Source: Xanthomonas euroxanthea
GTDB taxonomy: Bacteria; Pseudomonadota; Gammaproteobacteria; Xanthomonadales; Xanthomonadaceae
Direction of reading: 5' to 3'
Length of the DNA: 64,000 nt
Assembly (NCBI RefSeq): GCF_900476395.1
Contig: NZ_UIHB01000002.1
Span: 186,001-250,000 of the forward strand
Shown one piece after another: positions 22,367 to 32,857 of this stretch. Below the pieces are notes generated by a model. That model made no database searches. It saw only the letters and a list, made by a program, of their open reading frames with translations, and was not told the DNA's origin. Each line of letters starts with the position of its first letter. Within the stretch, counting starts at the first letter, position 1. The position numbers and the translations under genes are program-made.

Positions 22367-22458
22367 GCGAGGCTCTGCTGGACGTTGACGGCGGCGCGAT
22401 TGGTGTTGGTGCGTGGGTGTTCCTCGCGGCCTGGCCATGGGGCGCGAGACACTGCGGC

Positions 22459-22678
22459 CCTCATCCGGCGCTGCGCGCCACCTTCTCCCGCAGGCGGGAG
22501 AAGGGTGCTGTGCTGCGCACGGAGTGTCTTCGTGGCAAGCCAAGCCATGCGCCGTCCTTCTCCCGGGGGCGGGAGAAGGGTGCTGTGCTGCGCACGGGGC
22601 GTCTTCGTGGCAAGCCAAGCCATGCGCTGTCCTTCTCCCGCTTGCGGGAGAAGGTGCCCGAAGGGCGGATGAGGGTGT
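22459..22678. repeat. tandem 75-bp repeats with CCTTCTCCC hairpins
   Basis: Two direct 75-bp units start at 22481 and 22556, differing at a few positions. A third hairpin begins at 22631. Each starts with an inverted repeat, CCTTCTCCCGC and GCGGGAGAAGG. The block is bounded by CCCTCATCCG (from 22459) and its complement CGGATGAGGG (to about 22676). It fills most of the 322-bp gap between the two metH genes. Such CCTTCTCCCGC hairpins are scattered in xanthomonad genomes; a degenerate copy is near 36000-36040. Confidence 0.9.
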
Positions 22679-22688
22679 GCCTGCCGCA

Positions 22689-23828
22689 TCACGCGGCCAG
22701 CTCCTGCGCGCCAGGCAACTGCCGCGGCGGCAGGTCGGCCACTGCCTCGGCGATGGCGCGGATGTGATCCGGCGAGGTGCCGCAGCAGCCGCCGACCAGG
22801 TTGAGCAGGCCGGCCTGCGCGAACTCGCGCAAGGTTTGCGCCATTTCTTCCGGGGTTTCGTCGTATTCGCCGAAGGCATTCGGCAGGCCGGCGTTGGGAT
22901 GCGCGCTGACATAGGCGTCGGCGATCTGCGACAAGGTTTCCACATGCGGGCGCAGATCCTTGGCGCCCAGCGCGCAGTTCAGGCCCACCGACAGCGGCTT
23001 GCCATGCGCGACCGAGGCATAGAACGCCTCGGCCGTCTGCCCGGACAGGGTGCGTCCGGATGCGTCGGTGATGGTGCCGGAGATCATCACCGGCAGGCGC
23101 CCGCCGCGCGCTTCGAACACTTCCTCGATCGCATACAACGCGGCCTTGGCGTTGAGTGTGTCGAAGATGGTTTCCACCATCAATGTGTCGGCACCGCCGT
23201 CGATCAGGCCGTCGATGGCCTCGCGATAGGTGTCGCGCAATGCGTCGAAGCTGGTGTTGCGATAGCCGGGGTCGTTGACGTCCGGGCTGATCGAGGCGGT
23301 GCGGCTGGTGGGGCCGAGCACGCCGATCACAAAGCGCGGCTTGTGCGGGGTCAGCGCCTCGACCTCGTCGCAGCAGGCGCGCGCGACCTGTGCGCCGGCC
23401 TTGTTCAATTCGTAGACCAGATGTTCCAGGTGATAGTCGGCCTGGCTCACCGAGGTGGCGTTGAAGGTGTTGGTTTCCAGCAGGTCGGCCCCGGCGTCCA
23501 GATAGGCGCGGTGGATGCCGGCGATGATCTCCGGGCGCGACAGCAACAGCAGGTCGTTGTTGCCTTTCAGGTCGTGGCCTTGTGGCACGTGTGCGTGATC
23601 GCAGCCCGGGCCATGCACGTGTACCTGCGTGTTGTCGTACCCGTCGGCAAAGCGGGTGCCGCGATAATCGGGCTCCTGCAGATCGTGGCGCTGGATCATG
23701 GTGCCCATTGCGCCATCGATGATGAGGATGCGTTCGGCAAGCGCGGCTGTGAGTTTGGCGGCGCGCTCGGGATGCAGCCACGGCAGCGCAAACGGAATTG
23801 GAGGTTGGGGATTGGATACATGCGTCAT
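22689..23828 (-). CDS. metH: methionine synthase homocysteine-binding subunit (MetH N-terminal module)
   Basis: A 379-residue (beta/alpha)8 homocysteine S-methyltransferase domain equal to the first module of E. coli MetH. It carries [15 protein letters not shown], the Zn-ligand cysteines in [10 protein letters not shown] and in [12 protein letters not shown], and [15 protein letters not shown]. It supplies homocysteine for the B12-dependent methyl transfer done by the protein encoded 322 bp downstream. The start at 23828 overlaps the regulator's stop (ATGA) with GGAGAG upstream. Its first residues (NPQPPIPF) are coded by a GGGNATC-type repeat arm and are absent from the usual family start. 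Confidence 0.95.
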   Translation of the reverse strand: MTHVSNPQPPIPFALPWLHPERAAKLTAALAERILIIDGAMGTMIQRHDLQEPDYRGTRFADGYDNTQVHVHGPGCDHAHVPQGHDLKGNNDLLLLSRPEIIAGIHRAYLDAGADLLETNTFNATSVSQADYHLEHLVYELNKAGAQVARACCDEVEALTPHKPRFVIGVLGPTSRTASISPDVNDPGYRNTSFDALRDTYREAIDGLIDGGADTLMVETIFDTLNAKAALYAIEEVFEARGGRLPVMISGTITDASGRTLSGQTAEAFYASVAHGKPLSVGLNCALGAKDLRPHVETLSQIADAYVSAHPNAGLPNAFGEYDETPEEMAQTLREFAQAGLLNLVGGCCGTSPDHIRAIAEAVADLPPRQLPGAQELAA

Positions 23829-23895
23829 GATTCAGCTCTCCGCAAAGCAGCGCCTTTGCTTTCAACCAATCCCGATTCCCGACTCCCGATTCCCG
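23794..23895. repeat. GGGNATC hairpin element across the regulator/metH junction
   Basis: A left G-rich arm at 23794-23815 (GGAATTGGAGGTTGGGGATT, then GG) and a right C-rich arm at 23867-23895 (CCAATCCCGATTCCCGACTC, then CCGATTCCC). The regulator stop and the metH start codon lie between the arms. Confidence 0.75.
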
Positions 23896-24820
23896 GCTTC
23901 ACCGCAATCAACGAAATCACCTCGAAATGCGGCGGGCGCTTCTCGCGCGTCACCGTCTCCAGGCTGGACACGTCCAGCCCGGCTTTCTCGGCGAACTTGC
24001 GCAGTTCCTTGGCCGCAAAGCCGAGATTGACGTGGCCATAGGCATGCACCGCGGCGCGGTGTTCGTGCTTGGCCAGGCTGCATAGCAGCAGCCGGCCGCC
24101 GGGGCGCAGCACGCGCGCGGATTCGGCCACCGCCTGCGCGGGCTTGGCTGCGTAGGTGAGTGCATGCATCAGCACCACCAGGTCGAAGCTGGCATCGGGA
24201 AACGGCAGCGCATGCATGTCGCCTTCGCGCACTTCCACATTACGCAGCTTGCGCAGGCGCTCGCTGGCCGCGGCGACCACGCGCGCGCTAGTGTCGATGC
24301 AGATGTAGCGGGTGGCATGCGGTGCCACCAGCTCGGCCAGCACGCCGTCGCCGGAGGCGATGTCGAGCACGTCGCCGGTTTCCAGCAAGGGCAGGGCGGT
24401 GCGCGCCAGCGCTTCCCAGGTGCGACCGGGGGAATAATGCCGCTCCATGTCGCCGGCCACCGAATCGGCCCAGTTCTGGTCGGCGGCGCGGTTGGCCAGC
24501 ACCGCGGCCACGCGCTCGGCGTCCTGGCGCAGCAGCGGATCGTCGCTGCCGGTGCTCAGCGCCAGCCACAGGGCGCGCTGCGCCGGGTCCAGCGACACCT
24601 CGTCGAAACGGTAATAGGCCGACACGCCGGCGCGGCGGTCGCGCACCAGCCCGGCCTCCTTGAGCTTGGCCAGATGCGTGGACACGCGCGGCTGCGCCAG
24701 GCGGGTGATCGCCGACAGCTCGGCCACAGTGAGTTCCTCCTGCTCCAGCAAGGTCAGCAGGCGGACGCGGGTGGCGTCGGCAAATACCTTCAGGCGCGCC
24801 GACCAGTCTTCCAGATCCAT
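23825..24820 (-). CDS. ArsR-type regulator fused to a SAM-dependent methyltransferase domain
   Basis: A 331-residue protein. An N-terminal ArsR winged helix (about 1-90: [40 protein letters not shown]) is joined to a class I methyltransferase domain (about 140-310: [37 protein letters not shown]). It heads the split metH operon, so a SAM/homocysteine-sensing repressor of methionine synthesis is the natural inference; SahR-type ArsR regulators do this in other proteobacteria. A 30-bp palindrome lies directly before its ATG. The last residues ([13 protein letters not shown]) are coded by a repeat arm. Confidence 0.88.
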   Translation of the reverse strand: MDLEDWSARLKVFADATRVRLLTLLEQEELTVAELSAITRLAQPRVSTHLAKLKEAGLVRDRRAGVSAYYRFDEVSLDPAQRALWLALSTGSDDPLLRQDAERVAAVLANRAADQNWADSVAGDMERHYSPGRTWEALARTALPLLETGDVLDIASGDGVLAELVAPHATRYICIDTSARVVAAASERLRKLRNVEVREGDMHALPFPDASFDLVVLMHALTYAAKPAQAVAESARVLRPGGRLLLCSLAKHEHRAAVHAYGHVNLGFAAKELRKFAEKAGLDVSSLETVTREKRPPHFEVISLIAVKPGIGSRESGLVESKGAALRRAES

Positions 24821-24821
24821 G

Positions 24822-24851
24822 AATATCTCTATATCGCGATATGGAGATATT
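24822..24851. promoter_or_regulatory. 30-bp near-perfect palindrome, probable operator of the ArsR-type regulator
   Basis: Arms AATATCTCTATATCG and CGATATGGAGATATT pair at 14 of 15 positions. It begins one base upstream of the regulator's ATG and is AT-rich in a GC-rich genome. It matches the kind of AT-rich dyad bound by ArsR-family repressors. Binding there would block the metH operon. Confidence 0.75.
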
Positions 24852-24942
24852 TTCGACCGGGCAGGGTGTGGGGTCAACTACATACGCATGCGAATGGTTG
24901 GAGCTACAATGGGCGCTCAGCCTAGGCCTGGAGGGGTGCCAC

Positions 24943-26091
<1,149 letters not shown>

Positions 26092-26194
26092 GTAACTAGT
26101 TCGGCAGCGCGCCGCCGGGTGCCGATTCCATTGGGCCGAGGCGCGCAGTGCTCGATCCGGTGCCTTGATGTAGGCGATTGCTTCCCACTGCCAG

Positions 26195-26262
26195 GTAACA
26201 GCGCGCTTGCGCGCGATGAAGCGTTACCGATGACGCCGCATCGCGCGTAAGCGCGCTCCTAC
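26195..26262. repeat. degenerate GTAG palindrome in the 26092-26425 gap
   Basis: Imperfect inverted repeat: a left arm beginning GTAACAGCGCGCTTGCGCGC and a right arm ending GTAAGCGCGCTCCTAC. It is related to the GTAG copies at 4902 and 19526. I see nothing else in this 334-bp gap between acyl-CoA dehydrogenase and the SGNH gene. Confidence 0.65.
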
Positions 26263-26425
26263 GCAAGCATGAGCGATCCGGCATCACAGATGCGCCGTAT
26301 CAGTGGCCCGGCGCCGACACACCACAAGCACGTCGCAGCCTCACATGGCGGGTGGCTGCGTCCGCGCTTGTGGTGCGCGGCGCGCGCGGATCACAATCGT
26401 GGCTTCTCCAGCCTCTGGTGCGCGC

Positions 26426-27949
26426 ATGCTCCGCTCTTTGCACGCTGTGTTTCCTCGTCTTTCGCTGTCTGCCATCGCGCCGGTGCTGGTGTGTTGTGGC
26501 CTGTTGCTGGTCTGCGCCGCGGCAAGCGCACAGACGCCGCCACCTTCAATCGTGCCCACCGACCGCCTGCAGGAGGCGTGGTGGGCGCAGCGACATGCGC
26601 AGGTGCTGGAGCAGGTGCGCCAGCACCCTGACACCCCGCTGCTGTTGATCGGCGATTCGATCACCCAGAACTACGAAAAGGCCAAGGCGCCTGACGAAGA
26701 TTTCCAGCCGACCTGGCAGACCTTCTACGGCAGCCGTGGCGCGCTCAACCTGGGCTTCAGCGGCGACGGCACCGAGAACGTGCTGTGGCGGCTGGCCAAT
26801 GGCGAGGTCGACGGTCTGCAACCCAAGGTCGCGCTGGTGTTGATCGGTACCAACAACACCGGCCATCTCGGCCAGACCGCAGAGCAGGCCCAGCTCGGCA
26901 TCGATGCGGTGGTCGCGGCGATCGAACAGAAATTGCCGCGCACGCAGATCCTGTTGGTGGGCGTGCTGCCCAGCGACATCTCCGGCGAGAAGTCGCGCCG
27001 CGATGCGCAGATCAACCAGGGCCTGGCGGTGCGCTACGGCGACAATCCGCGCGTGACCTATCTGGATGTGGGGTCGATCTTCCGGCGCAATGGCAAGCTG
27101 CGCAGCGAGCTGTTCTACGACACCCGCTTCCGTCCGCCGGCCGGTGCCCTGCATCCGGACACGCAAGGTCAACGCATGCTGGCCGAGGCGATCGAACCGA
27201 CCCTGGCGCGCCTGCTCGGCGAGCCGCCGGTCAAGCCGGTTGCACAGCTGGGCCGCGACTTTGCGACCTCGCTGATTCCGGTCGACCGACTGGAGCAGGA
27301 TTCCTACGACTGGTATGCACGTCACCATGCGGCGCTGGCTGAAGCACGCGCGCTCACGCCCCAGGTGGTGATGATCGGCGATTCGATCACGCATTTCTGG
27401 GCGGGCCCGCCGCTGGCCACGCGTGTCAGCGGGCCCGAGTCCTGGCGCTGGTTGTACGGCCGGCGCCCGGTGCTGAATCTGGGCTTTGGTTGGGACCGCA
27501 CCCAGAACGTGCTGTGGCGGATCCGCCAGGGCGAACTCGACGGCCTGGACCCGCGCTGGGTGGTGCTGCATATCGGTACCAACAACCTCACCGGCACCGC
27601 GCAAGCGCGCGCGGCCACGCCGGCCGAGACCGCACAGGGCGTGGAGGCGGTGGTGAGCGAGGTGCGTCGTCGTTTGCCCAGGAGCCAGCTGATCCTGATG
27701 GCGATCATGCCGCGCGGTCGCCATGCCGGGGATGCGCAGCGCGCACCCATCGCCGAGACCAACCGGCTGCTGGCCGCGCGTTACGGCAAGGATCCGTCGG
27801 TGCGTTTGCTCGATATCGGCCCTCGGATGCTGCAACCGGACGGAACCTTGCCCGAGGCGCTGATGCCCGACGGCACCCATCCCAGTGAGACCGGGTACGC
27901 GATCTGGGCGACGGCGCTGCGCGAGGCGGGCATCACGGCGGCGCCCTGA
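26426..27949 (+). CDS. exported tandem SGNH/GDSL hydrolase
   Basis: A 507-residue protein with a signal peptide (LSAIAPVLVCCGLLLVCAAASA) and two homologous SGNH domains. Domain 1 (about 45-270) has GDSIT (Ser78), GFSGDGTENVLWRL and IGTNNT. Domain 2 (about 285-507) has GDSIT (Ser320), GFGWDRTQNVLWRI, IGTNNL and DGTHPS (Asp482, His485). Domain 1 lacks the block V aspartate: the site reads GALHP (Gly240, His243). It therefore looks catalytically weakened while domain 2 is complete. The family includes platelet-activating-factor acetylhydrolase-like and carbohydrate esterases; the substrate is unknown. Confidence 0.9.
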   Translation: MLRSLHAVFPRLSLSAIAPVLVCCGLLLVCAAASAQTPPPSIVPTDRLQEAWWAQRHAQVLEQVRQHPDTPLLLIGDSITQNYEKAKAPDEDFQPTWQTFYGSRGALNLGFSGDGTENVLWRLANGEVDGLQPKVALVLIGTNNTGHLGQTAEQAQLGIDAVVAAIEQKLPRTQILLVGVLPSDISGEKSRRDAQINQGLAVRYGDNPRVTYLDVGSIFRRNGKLRSELFYDTRFRPPAGALHPDTQGQRMLAEAIEPTLARLLGEPPVKPVAQLGRDFATSLIPVDRLEQDSYDWYARHHAALAEARALTPQVVMIGDSITHFWAGPPLATRVSGPESWRWLYGRRPVLNLGFGWDRTQNVLWRIRQGELDGLDPRWVVLHIGTNNLTGTAQARAATPAETAQGVEAVVSEVRRRLPRSQLILMAIMPRGRHAGDAQRAPIAETNRLLAARYGKDPSVRLLDIGPRMLQPDGTLPEALMPDGTHPSETGYAIWATALREAGITAAP

Positions 27950-28137
27950 CGGCCCCCGCTGCAGACGGTGGTGTCGAAGAGGGCGCCACCGTCAGCAGCA
28001 GGCCGGCCTGTTGCGGCGTTGCCGAGCACGGCGCAGGCGGAATCAAGCTTCGGCCGCCGATCAACGGCAGGCTCCCGGCGGCCGGTAACGCTGGCGCACC
28101 GTCCCCAATCACAACTTTCCAGACCCCAGAAACCAGA

Positions 28138-28165
28138 AGACCCCCGATTGCTCGGAGGTCTTTTT
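28138..28165 (+). terminator. hairpin with T-run near the tRNA-Leu 3' end
   Basis: AGACCCCCGA and TCGGAGGTCT pair with one mismatch around TTGC, followed on the plus strand by TTTTT. It lies 5 bp past the tRNA 3' end (minus strand) and could stop transcription from both sides, more efficiently on the plus strand. Confidence 0.6.
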
Positions 28166-28169
28166 AAAC

Positions 28170-28256
28170 TGGTGCCCAGAAGAGGACTCGAACCTCCACG
28201 AAGTTGCCCCCGCTAGCACCTGAAGCTAGTGCGTCTACCAATTCCGCCACCTGGGC
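28170..28256 (-). tRNA. tRNA-Leu (anticodon CAG)
   Basis: An 87-base tRNA with encoded CCA. The acceptor stem is GCCCAGG/CTTGGGC-like (5' GCCCAGGTGG, 3' TCTGGGCACCA), the D arm GGCGGAATTGGTAGACGC, and the anticodon stem CTAGC TTCAGGT GCTAG gives anticodon CAG. There is a long variable arm as in Leu tRNAs, and the T arm has GTTCGAGTC. No integrase or att repeat is next to it. Confidence 0.95.
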
Positions 28257-28377
28257 AGGTGAGCCGCGAATTTTGCAGACTCCCGGCAGGCTTGTCAATG
28301 CCTGGCACGCAGCAATTGCGACCGGCCGGGCAAGGCGTGCTGCCCATGTCGCGGCCGCAAGGGGTACCATGTAAGCA

Positions 28378-30924
28378 ATGACAAAGAAAAACACCCCAGA
28401 TTCCGATCGGCCCAGTCGCCGCAAGTCCACCAGCCCGGGCGATGCCACCACCGCCGAAAAACAGAAGTTGCCGGGCTGGATGCCAGACTTCCTGGTCCGC
28501 GCCGCCGCCGGCGCGTCGACCAAGTCCGCGAACAAACGCGCTGCCGACAAGGCCGCCAATGCCTCGCCCGAGCTGCCGGTAGCGCCCGCGCTGCCCACGC
28601 CGCCGGCACCACGCGCACCGCATCCGCGCAAGAGCGGTCCGCCGGCGCCGCCGCCGGAACGCTTCCAACAGGCGCCGACCGAAGCGCCCGCACCAGCGGC
28701 CGGGTTCAAGGACCCGCATGCCGATCGCGAAGCACTGCGCTACGCCGAGCCGATCGCCAGCCGCGAGGCCATCCTGCAGCTGCTCGATGCCTGCGACGGC
28801 CCGCAGACCGCCGAGGAAATCGCCGAACAACTCAACCTCAGCGACCGCATCGACGCGCTGGGCAAGCGCCTGGCGGCGATGGTGCGCGAAGCGCAGCTGG
28901 TGCAGAACCGCCGCGGCGGCTACGCGCCGGTGCAGCAGACCAGCCTGATTGCAGGTGTGGTGATCGCCAACCCGGAAGGCTTCGGCTTCCTCAAGCCGGA
29001 CGAAGGTGGGGACGACCTGTTCCTGCCGCCGTACGAAATGCGCAAGGTCATGCACGGCGATCGTGCGCTGGCCAATGTCACCGGCATCGACCGCCGCGGC
29101 CGTCGCGAAGGTGCGATTGCCCGCGTGCTCGAGCGCCGCATGTCACGCATGCTCGGGCGCTTTTTCTACGAGCATGGCGTGGCCTATGTCGACCCGGACG
29201 ACAAGCGCGTGCAACGCAACGTGCAGATCGCACCGGACGGCATCGGCGAGGCGCGCGAGGGGCAACTGGTGGTGTGCGAACTGATCGCGCCGCCGGACGC
29301 CCGGCGCCCGGCGATCGGCAAGATCATCGCGGTGCTCGGCGACAAGCTGACGCCGTCGCTGGTGGTGGAGATGGCCATCCATGGCCATGAGCTGCCGCAC
29401 GAATTCCCGCAGGAAGTGCTGGACGAAGCCGCGGCGGTGCCGTTGGTGGTCGAGCCGCAGATGATCGGCGGGCGTGTGGATCTGCGGCAGATGCCGCTGG
29501 TCACCATCGATGGCGAGGACGCCAAGGATTTCGACGACGCGGTGTATTGCGAACCCAACGCCGACGGCTTCCGTCTGGTGGTGGCGATCGCCGACGTGTC
29601 CAACTATGTGCGTCCCGGCACGCCACTGGACGATGAGGCGCAAAAGCGCGCCACCTCGGTGTACTTCCCGGGTTTCGTGGTGCCGATGCTGCCGGAGACA
29701 CTGTCCAACGGCATCTGCTCGCTGATGCCCAAGGTCGACCGCATGTGCTTCGTCTGCGACATGCAGGTCGGTCGCGACGGCGAAGTCACCGGCTCGCGTT
29801 TCTACGAAGCGGTGATGAACTCGCATGCGCGCTTGACCTATAACCAGGTCTGGAAGGCGGTCGGCGAAGACGATGCCGATACCAAGGCCTTCATCGGCCC
29901 GTTTCTGCCGCAGGTGCAGCGCCTGCATCAGCTGTACAACGTGCTGTCGAAGGCGCGCACGCAGCGCGGCGCGATCGAGTTCGAAACCTCCGAAGTGCGC
30001 TTTGTGCTCGACAACACCGGCGAGGTCACCCAGGCCGGCATGCTGGTGCGCAACGACGCGCACAAGCTGATCGAAGAATGCATGATCGCCGCCAACGTCG
30101 AAGCCGCGCGTTACCTGCTGAGCATGCATGTGCCGGCACCGTACCGCGTGCACGAGCGGCCGCCGGAGAGCAAATATGAAGACCTGCTGGAGTTCCTCAA
30201 GGAATTCCAGCTGAGCCTGCCGGCATGGAGCAAGGTGCGTCCCGGCGACTACACCAAGTTGCTCAAGAAGGTGCGTGCGCGCCCCGATGCGGCGCTGCTG
30301 GAGTCGGTGCTGCTGCGCAGCCAGAGCCTGGCGGTGTATTCGCCCGACAACAACGGTCATTTCGGTCTGGCGCTGGAGGCGTATGCGCACTTCACTTCGC
30401 CGATCCGCCGGTATCCGGACCTGTTGGTGCACCGCGCGATCAAGCACGCGTTGACCGGCGCCAGCCCGGAAAAGTACATCTACACCCCGCGTCAGATGGC
30501 AGCGTTGTCGCTGCAGTGTTCCGAGCGTGGTCGGCGTGCCGACGAAGCCGAACGCGAAGTCGACGAGCGGTATCGCGCCGCGTGGATGGAAAAGCATGTC
30601 GGCGGCCAGTTCGATGGCGTGATCAGCGGCGTGACCGGGTTCGGCCTGTTCGTGGAGTTGACCCAGTCCAAGGTCAATGGCCTGGTGCATGTCACCCAGC
30701 TGCCGCAGGACTATTACCAGTTCGATCCGATCCGCAAGACGCTCAGTGGCGAGCGCCGTGGCCGCACGTTCCGTCTGGGCGATCCGGTGCGGGTGCTGGT
30801 GCTGAAAGCCAGCATGGAGGAGCGCAAGATCGACTTCCGCCTGGCCGAGGATCGCGGCGATTCGCCCGAACCGCCGCCGCCGCCGCGCGATCAGCCGGCC
30901 AAGCGCAGGAAGAAGCAGCACTAG
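28378..30924 (+). CDS. rnr: ribonuclease R
   Basis: 3'-5' exoribonuclease that degrades structured RNA, 848 residues. Layout: a Lys/Pro/Ala-rich N-terminal extension (about 1-110), a winged-helix segment (EEIAEQLNLSDRIDALGKRL), cold-shock-like domains (about 180-330), an RNB domain with catalytic aspartates in GEDAKDFDDAV (about 379-389), and an S1 domain (about 740-815, GQFDGVISGVTGFGLFVEL). The tail is Pro/Lys/Arg rich. The upstream tRNA-Leu is on the opposite strand. rlmB lies 0.8 kb downstream, an arrangement also seen in E. coli (rnr-rlmB), but here a GFA gene sits between them. Confidence 0.96.
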   Translation: MTKKNTPDSDRPSRRKSTSPGDATTAEKQKLPGWMPDFLVRAAAGASTKSANKRAADKAANASPELPVAPALPTPPAPRAPHPRKSGPPAPPPERFQQAPTEAPAPAAGFKDPHADREALRYAEPIASREAILQLLDACDGPQTAEEIAEQLNLSDRIDALGKRLAAMVREAQLVQNRRGGYAPVQQTSLIAGVVIANPEGFGFLKPDEGGDDLFLPPYEMRKVMHGDRALANVTGIDRRGRREGAIARVLERRMSRMLGRFFYEHGVAYVDPDDKRVQRNVQIAPDGIGEAREGQLVVCELIAPPDARRPAIGKIIAVLGDKLTPSLVVEMAIHGHELPHEFPQEVLDEAAAVPLVVEPQMIGGRVDLRQMPLVTIDGEDAKDFDDAVYCEPNADGFRLVVAIADVSNYVRPGTPLDDEAQKRATSVYFPGFVVPMLPETLSNGICSLMPKVDRMCFVCDMQVGRDGEVTGSRFYEAVMNSHARLTYNQVWKAVGEDDADTKAFIGPFLPQVQRLHQLYNVLSKARTQRGAIEFETSEVRFVLDNTGEVTQAGMLVRNDAHKLIEECMIAANVEAARYLLSMHVPAPYRVHERPPESKYEDLLEFLKEFQLSLPAWSKVRPGDYTKLLKKVRARPDAALLESVLLRSQSLAVYSPDNNGHFGLALEAYAHFTSPIRRYPDLLVHRAIKHALTGASPEKYIYTPRQMAALSLQCSERGRRADEAEREVDERYRAAWMEKHVGGQFDGVISGVTGFGLFVELTQSKVNGLVHVTQLPQDYYQFDPIRKTLSGERRGRTFRLGDPVRVLVLKASMEERKIDFRLAEDRGDSPEPPPPPRDQPAKRRKKQH

Positions 30925-31062
30925 CACGGTGACACCATCGCGAGCCGTCGCCTGGCGGCCGCTCGCGATGCGTAGCGATCGCCGGCCACGCGTGCAGGGT
31001 GTTGCGTGTAACAAGCGCGCAAAACGCACGGGTCACCCGTCTTCAACGGCGCAGAGGCAACG

Positions 31063-31536
31063 ATGGACACAGCAATCGGGTACAGCGGTGGTTGCCAATG
31101 CGGTGCGGTGCGTTTCCACGTGCGCGGCCGGTTGTCGGACGCCTCGATCTGCCACTGCCGCATTTGCCAGAAGGCCTTCGGTGCGTATTACGCGCCGCTG
31201 GTGTCGGTGCGTGGCGCCGAGTTCGCCTGGACACGCGGCGAGCCCAGGCGCTTTGCGTCTTCGTCGCTGGTGCAGCGTGGATTCTGTGCCGACTGCGGAA
31301 CGCCGCTGACCTACGAGGCGCCCGACGGCCTGGCCATTGCCGCCGGCAGCTTCGACACGCCCGCGTTGCTGCCGCCGGTGATCCAGTACGGGGTCGAGGG
31401 CAAACTGCCGTTTGTCGACACATTGGGCGCGTTGCCGGCCCATCGCACCGAGGACGACCCGCAGGCGCCTGCGTTTCTGGCTGCACTGGTGTCGCGCCAG
31501 CATCCGGATCACGATACCGACCGCTGGCCTGCGTGA
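31063..31536 (+). CDS. GFA family zinc-binding protein
   Basis: A 157-residue protein of the glutathione-dependent formaldehyde-activating (GFA/CENP-V) fold. The Zn-binding cysteines are present: CQCGAVRF, CHCRICQKAFG and CADCGTPLTY. Function is unproven for most members, though S-hydroxymethylglutathione handling is known for a few. AGAGG precedes the ATG. It is inserted between rnr and rlmB on the same strand, with gaps of about 140 and 170 bp, so it may be transcribed on its own. Confidence 0.88.
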   Translation: MDTAIGYSGGCQCGAVRFHVRGRLSDASICHCRICQKAFGAYYAPLVSVRGAEFAWTRGEPRRFASSSLVQRGFCADCGTPLTYEAPDGLAIAAGSFDTPALLPPVIQYGVEGKLPFVDTLGALPAHRTEDDPQAPAFLAALVSRQHPDHDTDRWPA

Positions 31537-31709
31537 CCCTGGCAGCCGCATCGGCGTTTGTCGAGCTGGCGCGTTGAACTGCGCGTCGCGGCGACGGCCA
31601 CTTCCGTTGCGCCGCGGTTGGCACGTGGTGCTCGTAGCGAGGGTCCGGCCGTGACGTGGCAGGCCGCAGGCCCTACCATTCTCCCTTTATCGCTTCGTAT
31701 TCCCGCGCA

Positions 31710-32459
31710 ATGAGCAAGCAGAATCAGTGGATCGTCGGCGTCAACGCCGTCGCCTCGTCCGTCGAGAACGACGCCGACAACGTGCGCGAGGTATTGATCG
31801 AGGCCGGCAGCAAGAATCCGCGCCTGACCGAGATCGAGGAGCAGGCCCGCCGCAAGGGTATCGACGTGCGCCGGGTCAATACCCAGGCACTCGATGGCGT
31901 CGGCGGCCAGGTGCGCCACCAGGGCGTGGTCGCGCGTTATGCGGCAGCGCGCCTGTGGGCCGAGAACGAGCTCGAAGCGTTGGTGACCGCCGCCGAGGGA
32001 CGCGCGCTGCTGCTGGTCCTCGACGGCGTGCAGGACCCGCACAATCTCGGTGCATGCCTGCGCAGCGCGGCGGCCGCCGGCGTCACTGCGGTGGTCATTC
32101 CCAAGGACAAGTCGGCCACGGTCAACGCAACCGTGCGCAAGACCTCGGCCGGTGCGGCCGACCGCATTCCGGTGGTGGCGGTGACCAATCTGGCGCGTTG
32201 CCTGCGCGACCTGCAAAAGCAGGGCGTGTGGCTGTACGGCCTGGCCGGCGAAGCCGAGGCCTCGCTGTACAGCGTGGACCTGCGCGGCAATGTCGGGCTG
32301 GTGCTCGGTGGCGAGGCCGATGGCCTGCGTCGTCTCACCCGCGAGCATTGCGATGGCCTGGTCAAGATTCCGATGCCGGGCGATATCGAAAGCCTCAACG
32401 TGTCGGTGGCGGCCGGCGTGACCTTGTTCGAAGCCGTGCGCCAGCGCCTGGGCGCTTAA
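31710..32459 (+). CDS. rlmB: 23S rRNA (guanosine-2'-O)-methyltransferase RlmB
   Basis: SpoU-class (SPOUT) methyltransferase that modifies G2251 of 23S rRNA, 249 residues. The N-terminal substrate domain begins WIVGVNAV. The SPOUT motifs follow: LDGVQDPHNLGACLRSAAA (motif 1), LVLGGEADGLRRLTRE (motif 2) and IPMPGDIESLNVSVAAGV (motif 3, trefoil knot). I start at 31710 (MSKQNQWIVG), which gives the family N-terminus; an upstream frame adds 18 unrelated residues. Confidence 0.95.
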   Translation: MSKQNQWIVGVNAVASSVENDADNVREVLIEAGSKNPRLTEIEEQARRKGIDVRRVNTQALDGVGGQVRHQGVVARYAAARLWAENELEALVTAAEGRALLLVLDGVQDPHNLGACLRSAAAAGVTAVVIPKDKSATVNATVRKTSAGAADRIPVVAVTNLARCLRDLQKQGVWLYGLAGEAEASLYSVDLRGNVGLVLGGEADGLRRLTREHCDGLVKIPMPGDIESLNVSVAAGVTLFEAVRQRLGA

Positions 32460-32857
32460 GGCGGCTGCCAGCCACTGCGCAGTGGCCAGGCGGCGTGGCC
32501 GCTGCCCGGAGAAGCGGCAGATACCAAGCGTGCACTGCCGTTCCTCCGCGCCGCCCGCACCCACGTGGCACCGCTGGCCACCTCTTGCTGGCAGGCGTGA
32601 TGGCACTTGCGCGCAGGCTGCGGGCCACGCGGATGGATCGGCACGGTCGGATCGTGCAGCTGGCGTCGGGCGATCCGGCGCTTACGCAAGCAAGCCATCG
32701 GATCTGCGCAAACCAGCGCGTCCATGCGCTTGCCGCTGCAGTGCCGAGCGCATACCTGGCGCGCTGCAGGTGACTTTCGCCAGGGGATGCGGTGATCCAC
32801 CGGCGCGCGTGCCCGTTTTTGCCTACCATATCGCCAGCGAACGGCGTGTTATGTCTG
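32460..32857. other. 398-bp gap with no recognisable gene
   Basis: GC-rich sequence between rlmB and the diguanylate cyclase gene. The open frames in it have no family resemblance, signal or ribosome binding site that I can support. It probably holds the promoter of the downstream gene. Confidence 0.5.

Noticed and set aside
22481..22654. CRISPR-like spaced repeats
   Set aside because: The units are continuous 75-bp tandem copies; the apparent spacers are also repeated, and there are no cas genes.
24821..24942. Cobalamin or SAM riboswitch ahead of the metH operon
   Set aside because: The space before the regulator holds only the short dyad; no B12 box or SAM riboswitch core is visible.
28170..28377. 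Integration site for a mobile island at tRNA-Leu
   Set aside because: No integrase, no duplicated tRNA 3' end and no change in composition on either side.
29143..31029. A 628-codon antisense frame over rnr
   Set aside because: Same cause: a GC-rich shadow of ribonuclease R with His/Gln/Arg-rich nonsense sequence.
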